Of a stretch of DNA of 48,403 bases, positions 1 through 8,474 are shown one piece after another. Location of the stretch: NCBI RefSeq assembly GCF_004343605.1, contig NZ_POSF01000006.1:1-48403 (forward strand), given 5' to 3'. The translations under genes were made by a program, and so were the position numbers. Within the stretch, counting starts at the first letter, position 1. The number at the start of each line of letters is the position of its first letter. This DNA is from Dehalobacter sp. 12DCB1 (GTDB lineage: Bacteria; Bacillota; Desulfitobacteriia; Desulfitobacteriales; Syntrophobotulaceae). The notes beneath the pieces are model-generated. The model searched no databases. It saw nothing but the letters and a program-made list of their open reading frames with translations, and was not told the DNA's origin.

Positions 1-215
1 TGATTCAAGCTCGTTTGTTTACCAAATTTCATTGACGAGTCTAGCTTTTTATTTCATTCTTGTTGTTCAGTTTTCAATGACCTTTGCGCTTCTTTCAGGC
101 GTTCCCGCCCCGAGACGCTTTATTATAATATCATGCTGTTTCGACACTGTCAACAGCAAAAACTGCGATTCCAGAAAGAATTTATTGCCTAAATTTCGAG
201 ATGTTTTATCTCAGA

Positions 216-815
216 TTAATCACCCAATTCTCCTTTTACAATAAAACGCAGATACGGTTTTGTACGATAATCACAAGTGATCAGTGTAATTTGTTTTTTC
301 TGGCCGTCGTTTTGAAGCACCTCGACTTTGTCGGGCTCGACAATCATACTTTCCGTTACAATATAAGTATAGGATTGATTGTTTGTTTCAATTATGATCG
401 CGTCGCCCTTGATCAACTCGTCGAGACGATTAAACTGAATACCATACGTTCTGCTGCGATGTGCCGCAATACAGTAATTCCCTATTTCTCCAGGCTTCCC
501 AGTTCCAATTATACTTGCTGCTGCCTGTTTTAAATTGTGGTCAGTCACGCCAGTCAAAACAGGAATTCGCAAACCGATTTTCTCTATGATCAGCAGTGCT
601 TCCATATCCTCCGTTAGATCTGGTTGCATCGTATTATCCTGATCATCAGAATCGGTCTGTCCAAGTGCTCCATCGCTCACTTGCATGAGACTAGATCGCC
701 ATTGATTAATCATATTATTCTGCTGATATTTCAAATAGCCATCCCGAGCCATAGGAAAAATGATGACACTGAGTCCACATAAGATCAAAGTGACTGCGAA
801 TACTTTTCTCCACAT
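216..815 (-). CDS. Sortase (class D-like transpeptidase)
   Basis: A 199-residue sortase that would cleave an LPXTG-type signal and join the protein to the cell wall or to another subunit. One N-terminal membrane segment (about residues 5-22) anchors it, followed by a linker and the catalytic domain. The catalytic triad is visible as His119 in AAHRSRTYG, Cys181 in TLITC and Arg190 in KPYLRF. The short domain and the TLITC signature fit class D or related small sortases better than class A. It starts at ATG with GGGGGAA upstream. It is the last gene of the minus-strand surface cluster, and its obvious substrate is the LPLTG protein directly upstream. A terminator hairpin lies between the two genes. 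The family call is secure; the class is less so. Confidence 0.9.
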   Translation of the reverse strand: MWRKVFAVTLILCGLSVIIFPMARDGYLKYQQNNMINQWRSSLMQVSDGALGQTDSDDQDNTMQPDLTEDMEALLIIEKIGLRIPVLTGVTDHNLKQAAASIIGTGKPGEIGNYCIAAHRSRTYGIQFNRLDELIKGDAIIIETNNQSYTYIVTESMIVEPDKVEVLQNDGQKKQITLITCDYRTKPYLRFIVKGELGD

Positions 816-837
816 AATTCCCCCAGCCTGATCTTGT

Positions 838-871
838 TAAAAAATAGCCGAGAAATCTCAGCTATTTTTTC
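838..871 (-). terminator. Intrinsic terminator between LPXTG gene and sortase
   Basis: AAATAGC and GCTATTTTTT arms flank a GAG/CTC-extended stem, with a T run on the minus-strand side and an A run on the other, so it could work in both directions. It lies just after the LPXTG gene stop and 23 bases before the sortase ATG. Sortase expression may therefore depend on read-through. Confidence 0.7.
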
Positions 872-891
872 TCACTTATATAAATGTGTAT

Positions 892-1626
892 TTAGCTTTT
901 CTTTTTCTTTATTAAGAAGATTCCTGCAGTGACCACTACTGAACCGACAGCATAGTAAGGGAAAGCACTTGCAACTCCTGTTAATGGTAACATGGTCTCA
1001 GTATCTTGCGGAACTTCCAATGCATCAGGTTTCTGTGTTTCGACCGTCGGCGTATTTACCGGTTCTTCCTCTATCGTAGCTGGTTCCACTTCAGTGTAAA
1101 TCGTGTAATTGCCGCCACCGTTGTTCCCGCCATTATATTCTTCAGCACTGATCAGAAAATCAAAGCTGATCTCTTGTGATTCGTATTCATTTCCACTTTC
1201 TGAGGGAAGCCCCAGAGATAAATCAAACGTCTCACTGCCGCCGGGCATCAAAGAACCTAATACAAGATTCAGATCTTGAAGTTTTCCGGCATACAGTGTT
1301 TGGTCGGCTTTGGTTACCTTAAAGACCAGGGCCTGATAGAGGATATTCTCTTGATCGTTTGTAATAACCTTCATTCCATACGTGAAAGCCTTTTGCCCCT
1401 CGTTGTTGACCGTTAATGTTTGATGATCGGTACAACCGGGAGCCATTCCCGAAATTTGAAAAAGCTGGCCTTCAGGCTCTATGACAATCCCGTATTCATT
1501 GCTGTCTGTTTGGATTGCATACGCTACCTGAAATGAGGATGTGCCACCCAGGAGGATCACTGCCGTCATGATCACCAGGATAAAGGGATACTTTACACGG
1601 TTAAGGATACCCATCTTCTTGATCAA
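892..1626 (-). CDS. LPXTG-anchored surface protein
   Basis: A 244-residue secreted protein. Residues 1-37 form a signal peptide (hydrophobic FILVIMTAVILLG, then a probable cut after VAYA). The middle is a beta-rich domain with a few glycine and asparagine runs (about 160-175), and a Pro/Glu/Thr-rich wall-spanning stretch follows (about 180-210). The C-terminus has LPLTG at 213-217, a hydrophobic segment and a KKKKS tail, a complete sorting signal. The first codon appears to be TTG, 7 bases after GAGGAAG; an ATG four codons later is the alternative. The neighbouring sortase is the likely anchoring enzyme. The middle domain resembles TasA/camelysin-like surface proteins only loosely. Confidence 0.85.
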   Translation of the reverse strand: MIKKMGILNRVKYPFILVIMTAVILLGGTSSFQVAYAIQTDSNEYGIVIEPEGQLFQISGMAPGCTDHQTLTVNNEGQKAFTYGMKVITNDQENILYQALVFKVTKADQTLYAGKLQDLNLVLGSLMPGGSETFDLSLGLPSESGNEYESQEISFDFLISAEEYNGGNNGGGNYTIYTEVEPATIEEEPVNTPTVETQKPDALEVPQDTETMLPLTGVASAFPYYAVGSVVVTAGIFLIKKKKS

Positions 1627-1762
1627 TTTACATCTTCCTCAATAAAGTATTTTATTTGTATGCCGTTTCTACACTGCTAATTGAATTATAACAGGTGTTT
1701 TCTTCGTGCACATACTCCTTTGGTACCAATGTATATTCACCATTATGTTAGTTTTTGGGGTT

Positions 1763-2794
1763 TCATGTTAGATCAAAATAATAGGTGCATTTCTCATCAA
1801 AGACATAGAATGTTGTGATCTTTTTCAAATCGGCAAATGTCCTGTAAAGTATCGGCTTCCCGAGTTCATCACTGAGTTTCACCAGGTCGTCCACCGATTG
1901 AACCTGATAATTGTCTCCTCTTTGGATAATGTCTGAATCTAATGCAACCATTCGATTGCTAAACTGCTTCATGATCATTTTCAACTTTTTGAGGTAAGGA
2001 TCTTCTGGTATCTCTTTTGTAAGCAGGATCAAACAAACGAGCCCGGCTAACAAAATGAAACCCAGCAAGGCCAAACCAATAACGGAAAACTTTTGATCGA
2101 CTGGTACTTGCTTGACATTCTCGATGGCACCAGGCTGATCACCGATACCCATATTTGTGATTTCAAAGTAGCTCGTTTTCAGCGGCAAAAACATCGATGA
2201 AGCAACTTGATCCTGAATTCGCCCGTACTCCGTCATACTATCCAAATTCACATTCATCGCGGTGGTTAAGGAAACGTCAGCATCCACTTTTGCTTCCTCC
2301 TTGATGGCGTTGGCAAATGCTCTATACTGCTCCAAATTCAGATTGACATCCTTTGTTAGGTTGAATTGTGTATCTTTTTTTTCAAAACTCGTTTTTGGCA
2401 CGAGGACAACCTGTTTCTTCCAAATAGAAACCCGTTTATTATTTTGAATGCTGGATCCTTCCAGCACAGCGATGATTTCATAATCACCTTGGATGTCGAT
2501 CTGACTTTTACCTGAAAACGCATACGAAAATGTCGCCGTAATGGTGTCAACCAAATTGGTTAAGTACACCTGACCCTCTTCCTGCGTCGTTTGGGCAAAT
2601 AGATTATTGGGTTTCAGACTCACTTTATAGTGAATATCCATTTTATTCATATATTCGTACAGTGTCGTCTTTACGACTTGTACTTCCGGTAACGCAATTT
2701 TCCGGTACAGCATATAAACATCTGCAATCAGCAATATCGCAAATAGCAAAATAAGGCCAACACGTAGTCTTTTCTTTAATTCTTTTTTTATCAT
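1763..2794 (-). CDS. DUF5305-like membrane protein
   Basis: A protein of about 343 residues with an N-terminal membrane helix (about 8-26), a roughly 200-residue beta-rich extracytoplasmic region and a second helix (about 235-256), then a cytoplasmic tail of about 85 residues. This layout and the sequence style (SYAFSGKSQIDIQGDYEI) fit DUF5305 proteins, which often sit beside SipW-type signal peptidases and their substrates; their function is unknown. The chosen ATG at 2794 has GGAG 8 bases upstream. An in-frame ATG 18 bases earlier has no ribosome site. Here it probably takes part in export or assembly of the SipW-dependent proteins, by context only. Confidence 0.6.
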   Translation of the reverse strand: MIKKELKKRLRVGLILLFAILLIADVYMLYRKIALPEVQVVKTTLYEYMNKMDIHYKVSLKPNNLFAQTTQEEGQVYLTNLVDTITATFSYAFSGKSQIDIQGDYEIIAVLEGSSIQNNKRVSIWKKQVVLVPKTSFEKKDTQFNLTKDVNLNLEQYRAFANAIKEEAKVDADVSLTTAMNVNLDSMTEYGRIQDQVASSMFLPLKTSYFEITNMGIGDQPGAIENVKQVPVDQKFSVIGLALLGFILLAGLVCLILLTKEIPEDPYLKKLKMIMKQFSNRMVALDSDIIQRGDNYQVQSVDDLVKLSDELGKPILYRTFADLKKITTFYVFDEKCTYYFDLT

Positions 2795-3063
2795 TGAACA
2801 CGCTCCATCCATCTTTTTTCCCGATATTCTGCAAAGACCCGAGATTTCCTCTGCAGACTGTGAAATATGGTACTTTCGTCTACGTTGTCCTCTACTTTAT
2901 TACCATAAATACTACCTCCAAATAGATAAAACAAGTATACCAATGAGTGGCTAAAATTGTTTCCGAAGACAGTATACTTAGATCAAAATCCCGATTAAAG
3001 GTTTTCAACAGCGCGCATTGAGAACGTATCGGTACAAGAATGAACAAAAGGAGAAAAAATCAA

Positions 3064-3741
3064 ATGAAAAAACATAAGCTTCTAGTTGCCGCCCTGGCAG
3101 TAGCCGTCATGTTAATGGGAGCAGGCTACGCGTATTGGACCCAGACCATTACGATCGCGAATACCGTATCCACCGGCTATTTGGATGTTCAGTTTGTGGA
3201 TGCCGATGAGTCCGACTGGGACGACGGCTATATTGCCCATATTTCCGATGATTTGGTCACTGTTGATTCAGTGATCGCCACAGATAAACAAAACCTAAGC
3301 TTCACGGTCGGAAATTTCTACCCCGGAGCCGGTGCCTACCTGAGTTTCGTTGTTAAAAATAGCGGTACCGTTCCTGCCAAAGTTACTTCCGTCACTGGAA
3401 GCATTACTGAAAACGCCGATTTGGCTAATGCCTTAAATTATAAATTTGATGCTGTGGTCATCAGAACATTGAACGCTGGTTTCTGGAGCTATCGCTATGA
3501 GGATATTGATGCAATCGATGCGAATAACGTTTCCGATCTGGCTACAGGCCTGACTTCCGCATTGCAGAATATCGTTCTCCAGCCTGGCGAGGAACTCATG
3601 CTGACGACCCATAACTTTATCTTTAACGAAACGCAGGATCCTGGTTACCAAGTCCTTATGCCTTCGGCAATCACGGGCAGCCAATTTGAAGATACTACGA
3701 CAAAATTTGATTTAGCGATTGCTTTCACGCAAGTGAACTAG
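3064..3741 (+). CDS. SipW-type exported protein (TasA/camelysin-like)
   Basis: A 225-residue exported protein. The N-terminus (MKKHKLLVAALAVAVM, then GAGYAYWTQTITIANTVSTG) is the typical SipW-cognate signal: a hydrophobic stretch followed by A-Y-W-T and a GxLxV-like strand. The rest is a predicted beta sandwich with an N-x-G-T-V-P-A-K element, as in TasA/camelysin-type fibre subunits. The start at 3064 has AAGGAG 10 bases upstream; a longer in-frame ATG at 3040 overlaps that site and is rejected. It lacks a sorting signal, so it may form fibres or stay loosely attached. It is the only plus-strand gene of the surface island and ends at a bidirectional terminator. Confidence 0.8.
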   Translation: MKKHKLLVAALAVAVMLMGAGYAYWTQTITIANTVSTGYLDVQFVDADESDWDDGYIAHISDDLVTVDSVIATDKQNLSFTVGNFYPGAGAYLSFVVKNSGTVPAKVTSVTGSITENADLANALNYKFDAVVIRTLNAGFWSYRYEDIDAIDANNVSDLATGLTSALQNIVLQPGEELMLTTHNFIFNETQDPGYQVLMPSAITGSQFEDTTTKFDLAIAFTQVN

Positions 3742-3790
3742 TTATCAAAACACCAATTGGGAAATTAGTCTTTAACATACCCTTCCATAA

Positions 3791-3845
3791 GGGCGGTATT
3801 GCAAAACTACGGAGAAATCGTAGTTGCGCGATACCGCCTTCTTTT
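3791..3845. terminator. Bidirectional intrinsic terminator
   Basis: A long hairpin between two convergent genes: GGCGGTAT pairs with ATACCGCC and the inner AACTACG with CGTAGTT, followed by a TTCTTTT run on the plus side. It serves the plus-strand exported protein and probably the converging signal peptidase operon. Confidence 0.8.
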
Positions 3846-3876
3846 ACCTATAGAAGAATCCTTTTGAACAGTTTTT

Positions 3877-5079
3877 CTATATTTCTTTATTCGTCGACCA
3901 AATCTCTTGATCACTTTTGAGGAGAAGGGTTGGCCAGCCGATTTTAGGGACGACCTTAACGACTTCTCCCTTGATATCTTCCGGTTTTACCCATTGACTA
4001 TCCGCGCTGTTATTGTTATCTCCTTTGGTCAAATAATGTTTTGTTCCATCTTTCTCAACGACTTCTCCAATGATCCGGTGTGAGATCAGGATGTCGTCTC
4101 TTTGAAACTGAATTACCGTCCCAACACTCATTTTCATCCGGTCCACCCCCTTATCTACTAGGATCACATCTCCTGGATAAATCATCGGAATCATGCTGCC
4201 TGTGGCGATCACTGACGGATAAACCGGAAATACCCCCACTGTAAACCAGATAATGGTGATGGAAATCAGTGTGGTTACCATCCACCCCAGAAGGCCCTCC
4301 TCACTCTTGAATCGGTGTTTTCGAATCCTGTTCTCCTGCAGATAAATTCTCTCCAACGCACTAAAAAGGAACACAGGGGTTAGGATGCCGATGAGCGCAG
4401 CGGTAATCCATTTCAAATTGGGTAGAACCGGAGAAAACCAATGGAAAAAGTCAAGCACTCCCATAAAAATGATCGCTGGAAGCGGTCCACCATAAAAAGC
4501 AAAGCATGTTGCTAATAGATTTTTGGTAAACTGCGGTGCAAAATACTGTGCCACAAATTGAACAAGTTCCTGGATATTTTTCAGTTCGGTATACTTAGAG
4601 ATCGGAAAAACGATCACTGTCATCAGCAAGGCGACTGCAACCAATACCTTATAGTTTTGCTTCCGTGTCCAGCTATTTACCAATACGTGTCTCGTTAGTT
4701 CCCGACCTGCCAATGCCGCACAAACCGTGAAAAAGTTAATGAGGATACCCAGAAAAGAGTTGCTATAGGGGCTTTTCCCGAATCCATCTAAAAATCCGGC
4801 CAGCACTTGGACGGTGATCATGATGATGGCAAAGTTGATCGCCCATAAACAAAGAGATTTTCGCAATCGGAGCTTTCCTGCCGCCCGGACCACAGGAAAC
4901 CACCAGATTATTAATCCAACCCCGATCCACATCAAAGGTTGAAACACATTTTGATAGAGGTTTTGTCCCGTGACGGATTTCACCAACGCGTTGTCAGAAA
5001 GATAGATAAAAAAAACGAGGCCTACTAATAGAATTAGTCGGCGCTTAAACAGAGTTTGTTTAATTATCTGTAATTTCAT
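3877..5079 (-). CDS. Large SipW-like signal peptidase I with multi-pass N-terminal domain
   Basis: A 400-residue integral membrane protease. The catalytic part is at the C-terminus: Ser295 in TGSMIPMIYPGD, His334 in LISHRIIG and a TKGDNNNSAD box at 351-360. Histidine in place of the usual lysine marks the Ser-His (ER/SipW) type. It should remove the signal peptides of the three SipW-type exported proteins around it. Ordinary SipW enzymes have about 190 residues. Here roughly 250 extra residues with about seven hydrophobic segments (near 13-30, 47-65, 75-95, 105-125, 143-160, 195-215, 225-242) precede the last membrane helix (263-285). The ATG follows the stop of the upstream small gene by 12 bases, so it is the last gene of the kinase-led operon. 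Confidence 0.88.
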   Translation of the reverse strand: MKLQIIKQTLFKRRLILLVGLVFFIYLSDNALVKSVTGQNLYQNVFQPLMWIGVGLIIWWFPVVRAAGKLRLRKSLCLWAINFAIIMITVQVLAGFLDGFGKSPYSNSFLGILINFFTVCAALAGRELTRHVLVNSWTRKQNYKVLVAVALLMTVIVFPISKYTELKNIQELVQFVAQYFAPQFTKNLLATCFAFYGGPLPAIIFMGVLDFFHWFSPVLPNLKWITAALIGILTPVFLFSALERIYLQENRIRKHRFKSEEGLLGWMVTTLISITIIWFTVGVFPVYPSVIATGSMIPMIYPGDVILVDKGVDRMKMSVGTVIQFQRDDILISHRIIGEVVEKDGTKHYLTKGDNNNSADSQWVKPEDIKGEVVKVVPKIGWPTLLLKSDQEIWSTNKEI

Positions 5080-5091
5080 TGCATTTTTTCC

Positions 5092-5361
5092 CTAATTACC
5101 TGTTTCCGTTAGAATCTCTTCGCTTCCGGGTTCTTCCGTCCCTGGATTATCTGTCCCAGGATCATCCGTCCCTGGATCATCTGTTCCTGAACCCCTCATT
5201 AATGGTTTGACTGCATCTAAATCTTCGGGATCTTCCTCCGACTGCGTGACACTGATATTCCCCTTGATAACCAAATCCTTTTGCCAGTACCCATAGCCTC
5301 CGGACGTAAGCAGACATCCAGCCAACAAACAAATGGCTACAACGATTACTTTTTCTTTCAT
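5092..5361 (-). CDS. Small SipW-type exported protein with DPGT repeats
   Basis: An 89-residue protein that starts at an ATG with GGAGTGGAGG upstream; the longer in-frame start 48 bases earlier lies inside the previous gene and has no ribosome site. Residues 1-30 form a SipW-type signal (VIVVAICLLAGCLL, then GYGYWQKDLVIKGNISV). The body is short, acidic and low-complexity, with five-residue tandem units of the form GTDDP, GTDNP, GTEEP. No folded domain is evident. It may be a flexible spacer, a minor fibre component or a fragment of a longer surface protein. It sits between a larger SipW-type protein and the peptidase. Confidence 0.65.
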   Translation of the reverse strand: MKEKVIVVAICLLAGCLLTSGGYGYWQKDLVIKGNISVTQSEEDPEDLDAVKPLMRGSGTDDPGTDDPGTDNPGTEEPGSEEILTETGN

Positions 5362-5386
5362 TTCTATGGCCTCCACTCCTGATAAT

Positions 5387-5911
5387 CTAATTTTTGACCC
5401 ATTGTTCATACGGAATTCTTATTTCGAATTGAACATTCTCTTCGCCAACCTCAACGGCCAGCTTCCCTGTCCCGGTGCCGTTCTGTTTAAGCAAATATGT
5501 TCCGTCACCCAGCGCAGTGACCTGTTCACCTTCAAAAGATAACGTGTTGTCTATACCGCCTGAACTTGGCGTATCAGGGCTGAATCTCACCGGAAGTTGA
5601 CCCTGATTGACAATCGTGTATTCCACGCTTCCGAGATACCCCGGATCCACCGTTCCTTCAATGGATAGCGTCGTTCTTTCCGGGTCATAAGTTACCTGCA
5701 AGTTCCCGTTTCCGCTCTCGTTTGTCACCAGATTTGCAGCTTCCTGATCACTGAACACAACATCCAATCCATCCGTTGAGATATTCCCGCTCACACCCAG
5801 TCCATTTGTCCAATAGGCATAACTTATGCCGGATAAACCCAGTGTAAATATGCACGTAATAAAGAGTATTCCTTTCCCCAATTGATTCTTTTTCTTTGCT
5901 TGCATTGGCAT
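5387..5911 (-). CDS. SipW-type exported protein
   Basis: A protein of about 174 residues with a basic N-terminus (QAKKKNQLGKG), a hydrophobic stretch and ISYAYWTNGLGVSGNISTDGL, the hallmark of SipW-dependent substrates. The mature part is a predicted beta-sandwich with VEYTIVNQGQLPVRF, a pattern shared with TasA-type fibre proteins. The start is placed at 5911, 9 bases after GGAG; an ATG two codons later is equally possible. The longest reading would overlap the response-regulator gene. It lies directly downstream of the two-component genes, which suggests that its expression is the main output of that system. Confidence 0.78.
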   Translation of the reverse strand: MPMQAKKKNQLGKGILFITCIFTLGLSGISYAYWTNGLGVSGNISTDGLDVVFSDQEAANLVTNESGNGNLQVTYDPERTTLSIEGTVDPGYLGSVEYTIVNQGQLPVRFSPDTPSSGGIDNTLSFEGEQVTALGDGTYLLKQNGTGTGKLAVEVGEENVQFEIRIPYEQWVKN

Positions 5912-5930
5912 TCTTCCTTTCTCCTTTCTC

Positions 5931-6554
5931 TTACCTGCTATTCCCGAGCCCATGATCCCTGGCATATAATGCTGCCTGGGTCCTGTCAGCCAGCTCTAGT
6001 TTTGCCAGGATCTGGCTTACATGCTTCTTTACTGTAAATTCAGTGATGACCAGCTTTTTCGCAATCTCTTTATTACTAAGTCCTTCACTCAATGTGATGA
6101 GTACGTCGCGTTCCCGTGAGGTCAGCTGCTGCATGCTGTTACTCGTTTCTTTTTTCATCATAAATTCAATCACCAGCGGATCATAGAACTTCCTACCGCG
6201 ATAGATCAAGCGGATCGCCGATATCAGTTCTTCCGGAAAAGCTTCCTTCAGAATATAACCGTCTGCGCCAATCTGATCTGCTGTTTGAAAATCGTCCTGG
6301 CTAACTGAAGATGTCAGCACAATATACTTACACGTTGATACCTTTTCTTTGCAGGTTTTTATCACATCCAACCCCGAAGAACCCGAAAGCATTAAATCCA
6401 CCAGGACAATGTCCGGAAACACAGAGCAAATCAGGTCAACGGCTTCTCCCGCATTTGATGCCTTTCCAACAATGGTCATGTCCGTTTCGGTTGAGAGAAC
6501 GGCCTCCAATCCCTGTCGAACTAAGGGATGATCATCCACAATCACGATCTTCAT
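5931..6554 (-). CDS. NarL/FixJ-family response regulator
   Basis: A 207-residue regulator. The receiver domain (1-120) has the acidic pair D7-D8, phospho-acceptor Asp53 in LVDLM, Ser/Thr in LTSS and Lys103. The LuxR-type helix-turn-helix (about 143-200) is clear from LTSRERDVLITLSEGLSNKE. Its ATG overlaps the kinase stop as ATGA, so the two are translationally coupled partners. It probably controls the surface operon in which it is encoded, and possibly the TTTACA arrays upstream of its own kinase gene and the pilus genes; the DNA target is an inference. Confidence 0.93.
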   Translation of the reverse strand: MKIVIVDDHPLVRQGLEAVLSTETDMTIVGKASNAGEAVDLICSVFPDIVLVDLMLSGSSGLDVIKTCKEKVSTCKYIVLTSSVSQDDFQTADQIGADGYILKEAFPEELISAIRLIYRGRKFYDPLVIEFMMKKETSNSMQQLTSRERDVLITLSEGLSNKEIAKKLVITEFTVKKHVSQILAKLELADRTQAALYARDHGLGNSR

Positions 6555-8206
6555 GCCACGCCTCCTTTCTGTTCCGTAACGAAATTGGCAATTTGGTAGA
6601 TCGGGAATTCAAACCGGAGTGTCGTTCCGTGCTCGGGTTCACTTTGAATAGCAAATGAACCGCAATAGGTTTGAGCGATGGCTTTCATATTATGAAGTCC
6701 CAAGCCCTTATTGTTTTTATCACACTGTACGTCTTCGTAATTGAAGCCAATTCCATTGTCCTGGATCATCAGTTCACACGTATGCTGATCAATCTTTACC
6801 TGCATCTTCAATTCGTCACATTGTCCATGCCACACGGCATTCCCGCAACCTTCGCGGATAATGCGAAACATCGCATGCTTTAACGGATATGTAATTTGCT
6901 CTTCCTCACCATGAAAATCAACATGAACATGAATTTCATTCAGTGTTGAGAAATCACTCAGATAATTTCGGATGCTCGTTTCAAATACTTTTTCGCCCCT
7001 TTTGCGCGGACTGAGCCCATAAATTGAAGCCCTCAGTTCTGTACTGACATTTTTGGCAGACTGCTCGAGTATTTTTAGTTTTCGTTCAATTTGATCTCGG
7101 CTCAAATTGGACCAGTTGCCGCCCAGCGCATGGAGTCCATATACAATGCTGAAAAGAATTTGGGATACGTTGTCATGGATTTCATTGCCGATCCGATTTT
7201 GTTCTTCGAGAATCAGCAGTTGTGAAGACATGGCTTCGAAGTGATTTCGTTCCAGGATCATTGTGATAATATCCGCCAAAAATTGAACCAGTTCCTTATC
7301 CATTTCCACTTTTATGCTTGCTGCCAGGGAAAATCCCAATATTCCGTAAAGTCTGGAGGCAGATTGCAGCGGAATCAGGTCATTGACCGCGTAAAATATG
7401 TGGTTTCTCAGTATTTCATCAACGTTTACTCCATCATTTTCCCATGATTGTGCTTGAAAAAACTGATACAGAATTTCTCTTTCCGCTTCGGAAATATTCG
7501 CCGTAACCATACTTGCCGGCACATCCTTACAGGGTACAAGAAAGATGAAAGATGCACGGGACCCGATGATCTCATTGGCAAGCTTGAGCATATTTTCCAG
7601 GACATTCCGATTGTCTTCCCTTGCTGAATAAGCTTCGACGATTCGGTATAACGACATGATATGTTCTTTTTGGTTCTTTAAAGCCTCCGCCTGACGATCA
7701 AGATGCTGGACTAAAGCCAGCAACAAGCGTATGGCAATCGTAATTAGGATGAAAACCATGATTACATAGATTTTTTCTAAGATAAGCTCATTGAGCCGCA
7801 AATGATCGGGATTAAACAACATCTGGCTGGTGATGCTGCCGACGATCAGGTAAAAACAGAGATATACCCAATACGCGGCTCCCAGAAATGTACCCGCAAT
7901 TAACACAGGGTTGATGGCATACCATATGAACGGACTGTCCAATCCGCCGGTCAGCGTCAGCAAAATGGCAATAACCAGTGTTTCGGCAATATTGACGCGC
8001 TGAGTATACGCTTTCGAATGACTCTTCAAGTAGAGATCATTGAGGCTGACTGTGATCACGAGTAAAGAAACAACAACCGCAATGGTGTATTTAAAAATGT
8101 TTTCCGGACTTTCCATGATGTAAATCAAAGAAGTCAGAAGCCAAGATATTAATCTGTACGCTGTGATCGCCTTGTGTTTTGCATTCACCACTTTTTTCAC
8201 ATCCAC
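6551..8206 (-). CDS. Membrane sensor histidine kinase (HisKA_3 type)
   Basis: A 551-residue kinase that pairs with the NarL-type regulator. About five to six membrane helices occupy residues 15-165. A GAF-like domain (about 185-315) follows, then the dimerisation helix with His344 in NEIHDNVSQ, and an ATPase domain with REGCGNAVWHG, DNGIGF and GLGLHNM. The signal is unknown; a membrane-embedded N-terminus with no large external loop suggests sensing within the membrane or of a small molecule through the GAF domain. The first codon is GTG with no good ribosome site, so the exact start is uncertain. A terminator-like hairpin lies 28 bases upstream of it and a 36-bp dyad operator farther up. Confidence 0.9.
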   Translation of the reverse strand: MDVKKVVNAKHKAITAYRLISWLLTSLIYIMESPENIFKYTIAVVVSLLVITVSLNDLYLKSHSKAYTQRVNIAETLVIAILLTLTGGLDSPFIWYAINPVLIAGTFLGAAYWVYLCFYLIVGSITSQMLFNPDHLRLNELILEKIYVIMVFILITIAIRLLLALVQHLDRQAEALKNQKEHIMSLYRIVEAYSAREDNRNVLENMLKLANEIIGSRASFIFLVPCKDVPASMVTANISEAEREILYQFFQAQSWENDGVNVDEILRNHIFYAVNDLIPLQSASRLYGILGFSLAASIKVEMDKELVQFLADIITMILERNHFEAMSSQLLILEEQNRIGNEIHDNVSQILFSIVYGLHALGGNWSNLSRDQIERKLKILEQSAKNVSTELRASIYGLSPRKRGEKVFETSIRNYLSDFSTLNEIHVHVDFHGEEEQITYPLKHAMFRIIREGCGNAVWHGQCDELKMQVKIDQHTCELMIQDNGIGFNYEDVQCDKNNKGLGLHNMKAIAQTYCGSFAIQSEPEHGTTLRFEFPIYQIANFVTEQKGGVA

Positions 8207-8233
8207 GTTAACATTTTTTCAAGTGTTTAGGCA

Positions 8234-8265
8234 TAAAAAAGCACACTGCATCCAATGCAGTGTGC
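8234..8265 (-). terminator. Intrinsic terminator after pilD / in kinase leader
   Basis: A perfect 11-bp stem (GCACACTGCAT and ATGCAGTGTGC, loop of three) followed on the minus strand by TTTTTTAT. It ends the pilD transcript. It also lies between the TTTACA dyad and the kinase start, so it could act as an attenuator if the kinase promoter is at the dyad. Confidence 0.85.
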
Positions 8266-8333
8266 AGGGTTCACTACTCGCTCCATACAATACACAAGTA
8301 ACCAAATCAGCACTGTACTTCATCACTTCACAC

Positions 8334-8369
8334 TTTACAGAAATTTTACATATGTAAATTATTTGTAAA
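8334..8369. promoter_or_regulatory. 36-bp dyad of TTTACA hexamers upstream of kinase
   Basis: Hexamers TTTACA at 8334 and 8345, then TGTAAA at 8353 and 8364, give TTTACA-N5-TTTACA-TA-TGTAAA-N5-TGTAAA. Both direct pairs have an exact 11-bp period and the whole is an inverted repeat. This is the look of a protein-binding operator. The same hexamer occurs in arrays before pilC and the pilin gene. Confidence 0.6.
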
Positions 8370-8474
8370 TTTTGTCTCTTTCTTATTATGCAAGGAATTG
8401 GTATTTTTGGCAATCATAAAATTTCACCTTTATTCGACATATTCTTCCATCATTCAACATGCCGCTATCAAGTT

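Noticed and set aside
1-215. A gene at the left edge
   Set aside because: The only open frame is 70 residues with no ribosome site or recognisable domain; I see nothing that can be supported.
201-533. Plus-strand frame opposite the sortase gene
   Set aside because: The sortase motifs on the minus strand explain the stretch; the plus frame has no recognisable content.
2813-3039. c-di-GMP riboswitch before the exported protein
   Set aside because: A GCAAAG-like word is present but the rest of the conserved core is missing.
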